The notes: generated by a model from the sequence alone, not told the origin. Shown: positions 1-7,284, counted from the first letter of the stretch. The stretch: DNA of 9,294 bases from Acidobacteriaceae bacterium (GCA_003165855.1 PMXH01000536.1:1-9294); one strand, 5' to 3'. Program-made: numbers and translations.

Positions 1-385
1 CTTCCGCATTGACTTTCCGGACGTGACCCTGGCGAAGGTAAAGTCCGTGCGGATGCAGCCCGCCTCGCTGCTGGTGGCCGCTGCCGCCGATCCGGTGATC
101 GGCGTGCTGCACCAGCGGCTGGAGAAAGACCTGCGCGGACGCCCGGTTTTGAAAGGCGAACTGGTCAACCAGAGCGGTCAGACGGTCAACATCCCGCACG
201 TGCTCGCTACTTATTACGACAGCTCCGGGCGCGTGATCTGGGTTTCCGATGGTTACGTAAACCAGGTTCTGATGCCGCAGACGCCGGTGCCGTTCATGGT
301 CGACGTACGCGACGACCTGGTCGCCAACGTCCACAGCTACCGGGTTACGGTAAACCAATACAGCATCAATGCGCGGCAACCCTAG
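1..385 (+). CDS. C-terminal part of a protein with an FxLYD-like beta-sandwich domain (5' end off window)
   Basis: The frame is open from the first base and reads in-frame codons (Phe-Arg-Ile-Asp) before the first possible GTG start at 23. The gene therefore most likely begins upstream and only about 127 residues are visible. The readable part has a beta-rich pattern: a GELVNQSGQTV strand, then VLATYYDSSGRVIWV, then a PFMVDV strand and a final YRVTVNQY strand. This resembles FxLYD/DUF3426-type extracytoplasmic domains, in which a GxVxNxSG strand is followed by a YYDxxGxV turn. The resemblance is by eye only and no catalytic residues are visible. Its stop overlaps the ribosome site of the next gene, so it probably heads or continues an operon with the next two exported proteins. 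A surface or periplasmic role is inferred from that company. Whether it has its own signal peptide cannot be seen. Confidence 0.75.
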   Translation, partial: FRIDFPDVTLAKVKSVRMQPASLLVAAAADPVIGVLHQRLEKDLRGRPVLKGELVNQSGQTVNIPHVLATYYDSSGRVIWVSDGYVNQVLMPQTPVPFMVDVRDDLVANVHSYRVTVNQYSINARQP

Positions 386-389
386 GAGG
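384..389 (+). promoter_or_regulatory. Shine-Dalgarno AGGAGG overlapping the upstream stop codon
   Basis: A perfect AGGAGG begins inside the TAG stop of the preceding gene and lies 5 bases before the ATG at 395. It fixes the start of the next gene and suggests that ribosomes finishing the upstream gene can restart directly on it. Confidence 0.8.
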
Positions 390-394
390 CAACG

Positions 395-1246
395 ATGAGG
401 AGATTCCTTTTGCTGCTGTCCCTGGCGTGTGCCGCCTCGCAATGGTTGGCGGGCGCTTCTCTACGGGTGCCGGACCGCGTTCAGGCTGGGCAGGAGCTGT
501 CGATTCCAACCAGTGGCAGCGGCGAAGCCACGCTCTACTTGTTTGGGCCGAGCTACGCGGCCAAGCGCACGGTGAAGCTCGGGGGTCCTGTAACCTTGGC
601 GGGCGACGAGCTGCTGAGCGCCGGGCGTTACGTGGTGGTCTTGAACGGCGAATCCTCGACGTTCTTCGTGACCGCGGGCCCGGTGTCGACCGTGGCCTTC
701 ATTGCCCGTCCTTCGCGCGTTCCGGCGTCAACCAAGGATGGGGTGAGCGGAACGGTCTTTCTTTTCGATCGCAACCAGAACCTGGTGCTGTCGCCTCAGC
801 CGGTAAGCTTTAGCATTGCCGTGCCGGGTGCGCCGGATGTCCAGCGCCAGGAGACCTCCAAGGATGGAGTTGCCTGGGCGCGGCTGGATTCCAGCCGCAG
901 AGCGGGCGCGGCACAATTCGTCGCTTCGGTGGGCGCGGCCTCCGTACGGCGCGTGGTGCAGGAAGTCGCCGGCGAGCCCTGCAACATTCGCATGCACGCC
1001 GAGCGCGCCAAGGATGGCGCCATCGCACTGCAGACGGACCCGATTCGCGACTGCGCGGGAAACCCGGTTCCGGACGGGACGATCGTGACGTTTACGTCCG
1101 TCGACGCCAGCGGACGCAGCACGGTGGATGCGCGCATCAAGCGCGGAATTGCACAGGCTGAGTTGCCGGCGTCGCGGCAGGCGAGCGTCTCGGTGGCAGC
1201 GGGCGTGGTGATCGGAAACGAGATTCGCTGGGGAGGCGGACAGTGA
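395..1246 (+). CDS. Secreted protein with Ig/invasin-like (Big_1-type) domains
   Basis: The 283-residue product starts with a signal peptide: Arg2-Arg3, a Leu-rich core at 4-11, and probable cleavage near residue 21 after LAGA. Cys12 does not sit in a good lipobox, because -3 is Ser and the hydrophobic core is too short, so a lipoprotein is unlikely. The mature part looks like three beta-sandwich segments at about 22-94, 96-190 and 195-278. The last has the classic invasin-type pattern DCAGNPVPDGTIVTFT near 219-234, then a Gly-rich strand and GIAQAEL at 251-257. Cys196 and Cys220 could form a disulfide. The ATG is supported by an AGGAGG 5 bases upstream. The stop overlaps the next start as TGATG. 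It is probably a structural or adhesive envelope protein; the exact partner is unknown. The Ig-like fold is fairly sure, the function is not. Confidence 0.8.
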   Translation: MRRFLLLLSLACAASQWLAGASLRVPDRVQAGQELSIPTSGSGEATLYLFGPSYAAKRTVKLGGPVTLAGDELLSAGRYVVVLNGESSTFFVTAGPVSTVAFIARPSRVPASTKDGVSGTVFLFDRNQNLVLSPQPVSFSIAVPGAPDVQRQETSKDGVAWARLDSSRRAGAAQFVASVGAASVRRVVQEVAGEPCNIRMHAERAKDGAIALQTDPIRDCAGNPVPDGTIVTFTSVDASGRSTVDARIKRGIAQAELPASRQASVSVAAGVVIGNEIRWGGGQ

Positions 1247-1776
1247 TGCGGGCGCGAATCCAGGTCAGGCACTTGCTTTTCGGAATGTTGACGGCGTTGC
1301 TTGCGGCCGCGGCCCCGCTCTTGCTTTCGGCCGCCGAGACCGGATTTGCCGTCATTCTGGACACCTCTCAGTCGCAACCCCGCCATGTGGAAGAGACGAC
1401 CATGGCATCCGTCGAACGCGACTACGGCCATGCCTGGCACGCCATGGCTGCGGCCTTGGAAGAGAACAAGATCGGTTTGCTCGGCTCCGACTTCGTGGGC
1501 CTGGCCAAAGAGCAACTGTCGCAGGCGATTGCCGAACAGAGCAAGAGCGGGCTGAAGCGGCGCTACATCGATCACGGTCACCAGGTGCGGGTGGTTTTTT
1601 ACTCGTCCGACGGCTCAGCAATGGAGTTGCACGACACCGTCCGACTTGAAATCCAATTGCTGGATGGCGACAAAGTAGTTCAACACGAACAGGGGACGTT
1701 TCATTTCCTGGCCCTGATGACTCCGGCCGAAAACAGTTGGAAGGTGCGGCTTCTGGAGAGTGTTTCCGGCTTCTAG
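1246..1776 (+). CDS. Small exported protein with probable NTF2-like domain, unknown function
   Basis: I do not recognise a named family. The ATG at 1246 shares its A with the preceding TGA stop, and GGAGG at 1232-1236 lies 9 bases upstream, so I prefer it to the GTG one codon earlier. The 176-residue product opens with a basic stretch and a hydrophobic Ala/Leu run at about 9-29, giving a signal peptide with cleavage near 30 or an N-terminal anchor. The rest alternates helices (about 53-73 and 79-105) with strands (HQVRVVFYSSDG at 112-123, then VRLEIQLLDGDKVV at 132-145, and WKVRLLESV at 165-173). A helical half followed by a curved sheet and a closing WKVR strand is typical of NTF2-like periplasmic domains. 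No catalytic set is visible. Coupled translation with the Ig-domain gene suggests that the two products act together in the envelope. Confidence 0.75.
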   Translation: MRARIQVRHLLFGMLTALLAAAAPLLLSAAETGFAVILDTSQSQPRHVEETTMASVERDYGHAWHAMAAALEENKIGLLGSDFVGLAKEQLSQAIAEQSKSGLKRRYIDHGHQVRVVFYSSDGSAMELHDTVRLEIQLLDGDKVVQHEQGTFHFLALMTPAENSWKVRLLESVSGF

Positions 1777-2110
1777 CAGGCTGCTTCCGGTGAAGCGGGT
1801 CCGCCAGCTCTTGCATAATGATCTTGGCGTTCCCGCATACCTGGCGCCTCGCTGCTTGTTTCGGGACGTTTTTTCGCAGCTTGCTAGACCAGTAGTGCGT
1901 AAAGCGCATCCCCTGAAGCAGCCGGGCGTGACTGAACAGCCTCGGCTAACCTCAATCGGGAGAAGGCCCGGAGATTACGAATTGCAGAATTCACGGCGGT
2001 TTGACGAAGTTTGTGCCGCTTGCCGGACGCCCTGCCGCAAAAGCCGATAGAATAGGATTACTGGTACTTCAGGAAGCGGCAGCGCATCCAAGGTAAACGG
2101 CTGGTTTTCA
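1777..2110 (+). other. 334-base intergenic region without a convincing gene
   Basis: I see no convincing gene on either strand. A small perfect hairpin (GCTTC, loop CGGT, GAAGC) lies at 1783-1796, just after the stop of the preceding gene, but it has no T run. The 9-base GGCTGCTTC at 1779-1787 recurs inverted as GAAGCAGCC at 1915-1923. A T6 run at about 1869-1874 has no clear stem before it. A weak promoter-like site lies near 2048. Confidence 0.5.
2048..2053 (+). promoter_or_regulatory. Candidate -10 element for the TPR gene
   Basis: TAGAAT differs from the TATAAT consensus at one base and would start transcription near 2060, giving a leader of about 50 bases. No good -35 lies 16-18 bases upstream. 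The TPR gene's own start has no strong Shine-Dalgarno; the nearest purine run is AAGG at about 2090. The call rests on one hexamer. Confidence 0.25.
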
Positions 2111-4273
2111 ATGAAGATTTCCACGAAGATCCCTCTTTTTGCTCTGCTCCTAACCTCGTCGATCTGGACTCTGGCTCAACAGAATAGTCAACCCGGGGTA
2201 ATGAACCCGCCGCCGCTGCCCGGAACTGATAGTCCGCAGAACAGCGCTGCCGCTCCCGTCGTGACCTCCACCCAGAGCGCGACGAAAAGCGATGCCGAGC
2301 CGCAAAAGCGGAAAGCCGATCGCGCGCAATCTTACTATCACTACTCCCTGGCGCATATCTATGAAGAGATTATGGCCATTACGGGGCGCACCGATTACGC
2401 CAGTAAAGCGATCGACGAATACCGGCAAGCGGTGGAGAACGATCCCAACTCGGAGTACCTGAATGCCGGGTTGGCCGAGCTCTACCTCAAGACCGGACGG
2501 ATTCGCGATGCCGTCACCGAGGCGCAGGACCTCATCAAGCAGAACCCAGGCAATCTGGATGCGCGCCGCCTGCTGGGCCGCATTTATTTGCGCTCGCTGG
2601 GCGACATGCGGGCGGGCGCCCAATCGGAGAACATGCTCCAACTCGCGATCGAACAGTACCAGGAAATCATCAAGCGAGATCCCAAGAGTCTGGAAGATCA
2701 CCTGCTGCTAGGGCGTCTCTATCGCCTGAACAACGATACGGTGAACTCCGAGAAGGAATTTCTCACCGCGGTCCAGCTCCAGCCGGATTCCGAGGAAGCG
2801 GTTTCCACGCTCTCGTATCTCTATAACGAAGAAGGGGATTACAATCGGGCTCTCAATATATTGCTGAGCATTCCCGAGAACAGCCGCAGCTCGAAGCTGT
2901 ATGCGGCACTCGGCTACACCTACGAGCAGAAAAAGGATTACAAGAGCGCCATTCAGGCCTACTCGAAGGCCGTCAATGCGGATCACGACAACCTGGACGC
3001 CATGCGCGGGCTGGCGCAGAACCTGCTGAATGACAATCAGCCCGATGCCGCGCTCGACCAGTACAAGCAGATCACCGAAGCCGATCCCCAGGACGCGCAG
3101 AGTTACATGCGCATGGCCGAGGTCTACCGCCGCGACGGCAAGTTCGACCAGGCACTGGCGGTGCTGAAAAAGGCACAGGCGATTGTCGAGGATTCTTTCG
3201 AAGTTCCCTACAGTATCGCCGTCGTTTACGAAAACGTGGGCCGTTATGACGAAGCGGCGCAGACCTTGCAAGACTTGTTGAAGCGTACCGAAAAGGCTGA
3301 TGGCACCTACTCCGTTTCGGAACGGAACAACCGCTCCATCTTCCTGGAGAGATTGGGCTCGGTTTACCGTGACCAGAGCAAGACTCAACTGGCGGTGGAA
3401 ACATTCCGCAAGATGGTCGCGCTTGGCGACGACAGCGCCTCGCGAGGCTATCAGCAGCTCATTGAGACCTATCGCGACTCCAAGCAGTGGCCCCAGGCGA
3501 CCGCCGTGGCCGGAGAAGCCGTCAAGAAGCTGCCCGATGATCGCGGGCTGAAGCTCATTTACGCCGGCCAGCTGGCCGATACGGGACAGGCCGAGGCGGC
3601 GATTTCGAGCGTGAAAGCCATGCTCAAGGGCACCCCCGAGGATCGTGAGATCTGGACCGCTCTGGCCCAAATGTACAGCCGGTTGCGGCGCTGGAAAGAT
3701 GCCCAGGAGGCAATCGGCAAGGCCGAGCAATTGTCGACCAAGCCCGAAGACAAGGACTATACGTCCTTTATCGCCGGTTCGATCTATGAGCGTCAAAAAC
3801 GTTACGATCAGGCCGAAGAGGCCTTCCGCAAGGTCATCAATGGCGATCCGCGCAATGCCGTCGCGTTGAATTATCTCGGATATATGTTGGCCGATCGCGG
3901 TACGCGGCTGGAGGAAGCGCTCGGCTACATTCGCCGCGCCATCACCTTCGATCCGCAGAACGGCGCCTATCTCGACTCGCTCGGCTGGGTTTATTTCAAG
4001 ATGGGCAACTATGAGCTCGCCGAAGAAAATCTGCGCAAGGCAAGCGAGCGGCTCAACAACGACCCGACGGTTCACGATCACCTGGCCGACCTCTTCCAGA
4101 AGACCGGTCGCCTGAAGCAAGCGGTCGCGCACTGGGAGCGCGCCGTGACGGAATGGAACAAGACCATCCCGGCCGAGATCGACTCGGCTGACTTGGCGAA
4201 GGTCCAGAAGAAACTGGAAAGCGCCAAGATTCGCCTGGCGCAGCAGAAAGAATCGAAAGAGTCGAAAGAGTAA
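2111..4273 (+). CDS. Exported tetratricopeptide repeat protein
   Basis: This 720-residue product begins with a signal peptide (Lys2, Lys6, hydrophobic 8-21, likely cleavage at LAQ/Q near 23). A Pro/Ser/Thr/Gln-rich linker follows to about 68, so the folded part is periplasmic or outer-membrane associated. From about 72 to 685 there are roughly fifteen TPR-type helix pairs. Clear examples are 114-146, 194-225, 261-292, 364-393, 552-580, 618-650 and 652-685, with the usual Gly/Ala and Tyr positions and closing DP. The section 586-630 (LNYLGYMLADRG, then YLDSLGWVYFKMGNY) is a signature of a widespread bacterial TPR family that includes Pseudomonas PA4667-like proteins. The tail is Lys/Glu-rich and ends in repeated KES units. 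No enzyme domain is visible. TPR arrays are protein-binding scaffolds, so a role in envelope assembly or sorting is inferred. The start is chosen for the signal peptide; there is no strong ribosome site. A strong terminator follows. Confidence 0.9.
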   Translation: MKISTKIPLFALLLTSSIWTLAQQNSQPGVMNPPPLPGTDSPQNSAAAPVVTSTQSATKSDAEPQKRKADRAQSYYHYSLAHIYEEIMAITGRTDYASKAIDEYRQAVENDPNSEYLNAGLAELYLKTGRIRDAVTEAQDLIKQNPGNLDARRLLGRIYLRSLGDMRAGAQSENMLQLAIEQYQEIIKRDPKSLEDHLLLGRLYRLNNDTVNSEKEFLTAVQLQPDSEEAVSTLSYLYNEEGDYNRALNILLSIPENSRSSKLYAALGYTYEQKKDYKSAIQAYSKAVNADHDNLDAMRGLAQNLLNDNQPDAALDQYKQITEADPQDAQSYMRMAEVYRRDGKFDQALAVLKKAQAIVEDSFEVPYSIAVVYENVGRYDEAAQTLQDLLKRTEKADGTYSVSERNNRSIFLERLGSVYRDQSKTQLAVETFRKMVALGDDSASRGYQQLIETYRDSKQWPQATAVAGEAVKKLPDDRGLKLIYAGQLADTGQAEAAISSVKAMLKGTPEDREIWTALAQMYSRLRRWKDAQEAIGKAEQLSTKPEDKDYTSFIAGSIYERQKRYDQAEEAFRKVINGDPRNAVALNYLGYMLADRGTRLEEALGYIRRAITFDPQNGAYLDSLGWVYFKMGNYELAEENLRKASERLNNDPTVHDHLADLFQKTGRLKQAVAHWERAVTEWNKTIPAEIDSADLAKVQKKLESAKIRLAQQKESKESKE

Positions 4274-4298
4274 GCGCGTAGCTGAACCTTCTCCTTGT

Positions 4299-4332
4299 AA
4301 AGGCATCGCCGCGGCGGTGCCTTTCGTTTTTT
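4299..4332 (+). terminator. Intrinsic terminator after the TPR gene
   Basis: AAAGGCA at 4299-4305 pairs with TGCCTTT at 4318-4324. The stem continues inward through UCGCC/GGCGG-type pairs (one U-G) around a CGCG loop, and six T residues follow at 4327-4332. It lies 26 bases after the TPR stop, so the TPR gene and the dGTPase gene are probably separate transcription units. Confidence 0.9.
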
Positions 4333-4376
4333 CCAGAATCGATGTTTTCCAGAATCGAGGATCGAGGATCGATCCT
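4329..4376. repeat. Short tandem repeats and palindrome between TPR and dGTPase genes
   Basis: TTTTCCAGAATCGA occurs at 4329-4342 and again at 4345-4358, a 16-base period. It runs into GAGGATC at 4357-4363 and 4364-4370, and ends in the perfect 12-base palindrome AGGATCGATCCT at 4365-4376. ATCGA appears four times in 35 bases. The first copy overlaps the T run of the terminator. It looks like a small intergenic repeat element; a role is not evident. Confidence 0.75.
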
Positions 4377-4463
4377 GGCTCCGGCCAGCGCTGTCGGGGG
4401 CCCGGCGCCAGAGATCCCCGGATGCCCGCTGTTTTTCGGGGTACGCCTTTTGCGAAACTGGTC

Positions 4464-4469
4464 TAGACT
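4464..4469 (+). promoter_or_regulatory. Candidate -10 element giving a leaderless dGTPase transcript
   Basis: TAGACT matches the -10 consensus at four of six positions and sits inside the palindrome GTCTAGAC (4461-4468). It ends 6 bases before the ATG at 4476, so transcription would start at or next to the start codon. No Shine-Dalgarno is present before that ATG, which fits leaderless translation. No clear -35 is visible. Confidence 0.3.
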
Positions 4470-4475
4470 TTAGCC

Positions 4476-5591
4476 ATGCTCGCCGAATATGCCGTCCGGG
4501 TTGAGAACTCTCGCGGACGACGCCACCCCGAGCCCGAGCATCCCTATCGCACCGCGTTCCAGCGCGATCGCGACCGCGTCATTCACGCCCGCGCCTTTCG
4601 CCGTCTCGAAGATAAGACCCAGGTCTTCACTCGCCGCTATTCCGACCACTTCCGCAACCGCCTCACCCACACCATCGAAGTCGCGCAGATCACGCGCACC
4701 GTCGCTGCAGCGCTCGGCCTCAACGTGGATCTTGCCGAAGCGCTTGCCCTGGTGCATGACCTCGGCCATCCTCCCTTCGGCCACTCCGGCGAAAAAGCGC
4801 TCGATGCCGCCATGCGCGCTCACGGCCTTTTCTTCGACCATAATCTGCACGCCTTGCGCATCGTTGAAGATTTCGAGCAGCGCTACGCCGCCTTTCGCGG
4901 TCTGAACCTCACGTTCGAAGTCCGCGAGGGCATCATCAAGCACTCCCGCGACTACGACGCGGCACAACATCCGGAATTGGCGGAGTATCTCCTCGACCAG
5001 CGTCCTCCACTCGAAGCCCAGCTCATCGACCTCACCGACGAAATCGGCTACAACACTGCCGACCTCGACGACGGCTTCGAAGCGCATCTGCTGACGCTCG
5101 ATCAAATTCGCAGTGGCGTACCCGTCTTCGAACATTTCTTCCGCGAGGTCGAGCAGACCTATCCCGACGCTCCCGACAAGCTGAAATTCAACGAAGCCCT
5201 CAAAGGCGTGTTCAACCGCCTGGCCGGCGATCTCATCACCAACACGCAGGCGCGGCTGAAACAGGACGGGATCGAAACTCTGGCCGATGTTCGTCTGCAC
5301 AAAGAACGCCTGGCCGCATTCAGCCCCGAAGTAGAAGTGCAGCGCAAGCAGATCAAGGACTTCCTCTACGAAAATCTCTATTACAGCCCGTCACTGGCAG
5401 AAGAGAAGGACGATGCCGAACGCATCGTCACCGAACTGTTTTCCTTCTGGATGGAAAATCCCTCAGCCCTGCCGCACTATTATCAGGAAAAAGCCGCGCA
5501 GGAGTCCCTGCCCCGCGTAGTCTGCGATTACATCGCCGGCATGACCGATCATTTCATCATCGAGCAGTACGAGAAGCACTGTGGCGGGTAA
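4476..5591 (+). CDS. dgt: dGTPase-like HD-domain deoxynucleotide triphosphohydrolase
   Basis: The 371-residue product is a cytoplasmic HD-superfamily enzyme. The family hydrolyses dGTP or other dNTPs to the nucleoside and tripolyphosphate and so tunes dNTP pools. The metal-binding HD set is intact: His65 in THTIEV, His94-Asp95 in VHDLGHPPFGHSGE with His98 and His103, and Asp188 in DLTDEIGYNTADLDDG. The family's N-terminal RDRDRVIHARAFRRLEDKTQVF region is at 30-51. Length fits the short single-domain dGTPase-like group rather than the roughly 500-residue E. coli type. At the usual Asn-x-His-Asp position this protein has Asn-Thr-Ala-Asp (193-196), which may be a subgroup feature. The ATG lacks a ribosome site but the next residues match the family start. 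It converges on the M20 peptidase gene and shows no functional link to its neighbours. Which dNTP it prefers cannot be read from sequence. Confidence 0.93.
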   Translation: MLAEYAVRVENSRGRRHPEPEHPYRTAFQRDRDRVIHARAFRRLEDKTQVFTRRYSDHFRNRLTHTIEVAQITRTVAAALGLNVDLAEALALVHDLGHPPFGHSGEKALDAAMRAHGLFFDHNLHALRIVEDFEQRYAAFRGLNLTFEVREGIIKHSRDYDAAQHPELAEYLLDQRPPLEAQLIDLTDEIGYNTADLDDGFEAHLLTLDQIRSGVPVFEHFFREVEQTYPDAPDKLKFNEALKGVFNRLAGDLITNTQARLKQDGIETLADVRLHKERLAAFSPEVEVQRKQIKDFLYENLYYSPSLAEEKDDAERIVTELFSFWMENPSALPHYYQEKAAQESLPRVVCDYIAGMTDHFIIEQYEKHCGG

Positions 5592-5598
5592 GAACCGT

Positions 5599-5672
5599 CA
5601 CCACAGGGGGACACAGAGGATCACGCGGTAACCTTGGTTCTATCCTGCGCTCCTCGTGTGTCCTCCGTGGTG
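5599..5672. repeat. Imperfect inverted repeat between convergent genes
   Basis: CACCACAGGGGGACACAGAGG at 5599-5619 is matched on the other strand by 5652-5672, whose reverse complement reads CACCACGGAGGACACACGAGG. The arms agree at about 19 positions with small gaps and enclose 32 bases. The sequence starts 7 bases after the dGTPase stop and ends 34 bases before the peptidase stop. The GGACACAGAGG wording looks like an intergenic repeat family I associate with soil bacteria, by eye only. It could fold in RNA from either strand and act as a two-way terminator, but no long T run follows either arm. Confidence 0.65.
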
Positions 5673-5706
5673 AAGATTTTGGTCAGAGCTCAAACCATGC
5701 AGCGTT

Positions 5707-7248
5707 TCACTTCCCCGCGACCGCCGCCACCACATCAAATAAAATCCTCGGCCCGCGCCGCACTTCCTCCACGCGAATCCGTTCGTCGTTCCCGTGCTCG
5801 GTGTTGCCTTCTTCCTCGGTGGCTGTGTAAGGAGTGAAACCGTAAGCGTTAATGCCCAGCGGCCGGTAGAGCTGATTTTCGGTGTAGCCGCTGGTGATGT
5901 GAGGCACCACTGGCGTGCCCCGAAAATACTTTCCCGACACCTCTCGGATTACGTCGTATAGCGCCGTATCGGTCGGAGAATAGTTGGCGACACGAAACTC
6001 CGCGTCCAGTGGCTCGACCGTAACGTTCGGATCATCCACCACTCGCCGGATCTGCTCCAGCAGCGCCTTCGGATCTCCTCCCGGCAAAATACGAACGTCC
6101 AGATTCGCCCACGCCTCCGGCGGGATCACGTTGGTCTGCGCCGAACCGCCCATCATGGTCAGCGAAATTGTGTCGCGCAGCAGAAAGTTCAGCGATTCGT
6201 CTCTCTCCACATCCTGCTGGAACTTCTTGTCTTCGATCGCCTTGCGGATGTTGCGGTACTCCCGCGCTTGCTCCGGCGGCTCGTAGGGCGCCATGTCGCG
6301 GAGGAATTCTTCCACCACCGGCAACACTTTCAACGGCGTGTGGTAAGCCAAAACGCGGTCCAGCGCATGAACCAATCGATTCGGCGCCGAATCCGGATTC
6401 GGCCGCGATGCGTGTCCCGGACGCCCGTGCGCCACAACGTGCAGCCAAAACGTCGTCTTCTCGCCCACATCCACGCCCACATACTTCACCTTACCGCTTT
6501 CCAGCAGGTTCTCTCCACCTTCGTTGATCAGGAACTCCGCATTTTCCAGCAAGTCCCGTTGGTGCTCGATAAACCAGTTACTGCCGGCATCCAGAACTTC
6601 TTCGTCGGCCACGGCCAGGAAAATTACGTCACGGTCGAGTTCGACCTTCTCGCGCTTCAGCATGACCATCACCACCAACTGCGCGAGGCCTTCGTCTTTC
6701 ATGTCCTGTGCTCCGCGTCCCCACAGCCAACCGTCTTTGATCTCGCCACTAAACGGCGGAACCTTCCAGTGCGCCGCATCGCTGGTGACCACATCCATGT
6801 GATTGAGGAGAATAATCGGCCGCTTGGCCTGCGCCGTGGTATGCGGCAAGCGCGCCCACAGGTCCCCGCGTCCCGGTGTGAATTCGAAGGCGCGATTCTC
6901 AATGCCCTCCTGGTCGAGAATCTTCTTGAAGAAAGCGACTGCGCGCATCTCATGCCCCGGAGGGTTGGTGGTATCGATGCGCAAGTACTCCTGCATCCAC
7001 GCCAGAGCGAGATCGGAGTACTGCTGCAAATGATCCGCGGGAATACGTGACGAAGCCGTGGCGGGAGCCCGCTCTTCCGGCGAAGCTCCGGTTTCGGCGG
7101 AAGCTTGCCCCGCCGCACTCGACATCGCCACGATCGTTGCCAGCACAACGCCTGTCCGCTGAAGCTGTCCCCAGCGGATTCCTGCCCACCATTTTTCGGT
7201 AGGCCAACACAGACTTTTCCGGCTCGTCGGTCCCAGAGTCGATGCCAA
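5707..7248 (-). CDS. Exported M20-family zinc metallopeptidase
   Basis: M20 enzymes are two-zinc exopeptidases or amidohydrolases that trim dipeptides, acylated amino acids or small peptides. Numbering is from the TTG start at 7248 (513 residues). The metal and catalytic set is complete: His150 and Asp152 in LLNHMDVV, bridging Asp182 in GRGAQDMKD, catalytic Glu216 with Glu217 in VADEE, Glu243 in INEGG, and His485 in EHGNDE. HGRPGHAS at about 274-281 is the dimerisation-domain motif. This order resembles the carboxypeptidase S / PM20D1-like branch. A hydrophobic segment at about 32-46 ending ASA/E near 51 suggests export, though the basic, Trp-rich segment before it is unusually long. The TTG start is chosen because AGGAGG lies 6 bases upstream; a GTG at 7278 would add 10 residues but lacks a ribosome site. 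It is probably periplasmic peptide catabolism; the substrate is unknown. Confidence 0.92.
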   Translation of the reverse strand: MASTLGPTSRKSLCWPTEKWWAGIRWGQLQRTGVVLATIVAMSSAAGQASAETGASPEERAPATASSRIPADHLQQYSDLALAWMQEYLRIDTTNPPGHEMRAVAFFKKILDQEGIENRAFEFTPGRGDLWARLPHTTAQAKRPIILLNHMDVVTSDAAHWKVPPFSGEIKDGWLWGRGAQDMKDEGLAQLVVMVMLKREKVELDRDVIFLAVADEEVLDAGSNWFIEHQRDLLENAEFLINEGGENLLESGKVKYVGVDVGEKTTFWLHVVAHGRPGHASRPNPDSAPNRLVHALDRVLAYHTPLKVLPVVEEFLRDMAPYEPPEQAREYRNIRKAIEDKKFQQDVERDESLNFLLRDTISLTMMGGSAQTNVIPPEAWANLDVRILPGGDPKALLEQIRRVVDDPNVTVEPLDAEFRVANYSPTDTALYDVIREVSGKYFRGTPVVPHITSGYTENQLYRPLGINAYGFTPYTATEEEGNTEHGNDERIRVEEVRRGPRILFDVVAAVAGK

Positions 7249-7254
7249 AGTTGT

Positions 7255-7260
7255 CCTCCT
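7255..7260 (-). promoter_or_regulatory. Shine-Dalgarno AGGAGG selecting the TTG start
   Basis: On the minus strand a perfect AGGAGG is followed by ACAACT and then TTG at 7248-7246. The spacing of 6 bases is ideal and is the main reason to prefer this non-ATG start. Confidence 0.7.
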
Positions 7261-7284
7261 CGGATTGCACCAATGCACGCAGTT

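Noticed and set aside
1783..1796. GCTTC/GAAGC hairpin as terminator of the first gene cluster
   Set aside because: The stem is only 5 bp and no T run follows.
1760..2050. 96-codon frame after the NTF2-like gene
   Set aside because: It starts inside the preceding gene, has no signal, motif or ribosome site, and its composition looks non-coding.
2708..4306. Long open frame (532 codons) antisense to the TPR gene
   Set aside because: It lies wholly opposite a well-supported TPR gene in GC-rich DNA, has no domain I recognise, and begins inside the terminator stem.
4357..4370. CRISPR-like repeat
   Set aside because: The repeat units are 7 to 14 bases with no spacers of constant length and no cas gene nearby.
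4416..4441. CCCCG/CGGGG hairpin before the dGTPase gene
   Set aside because: A 5-bp stem around a 16-base loop in GC-rich DNA is expected by chance.
4470..5300. Open frame of 276 codons antisense to the dGTPase gene
   Set aside because: It mirrors the codon pattern of a clear HD-domain enzyme and has no ribosome site or recognisable motif.
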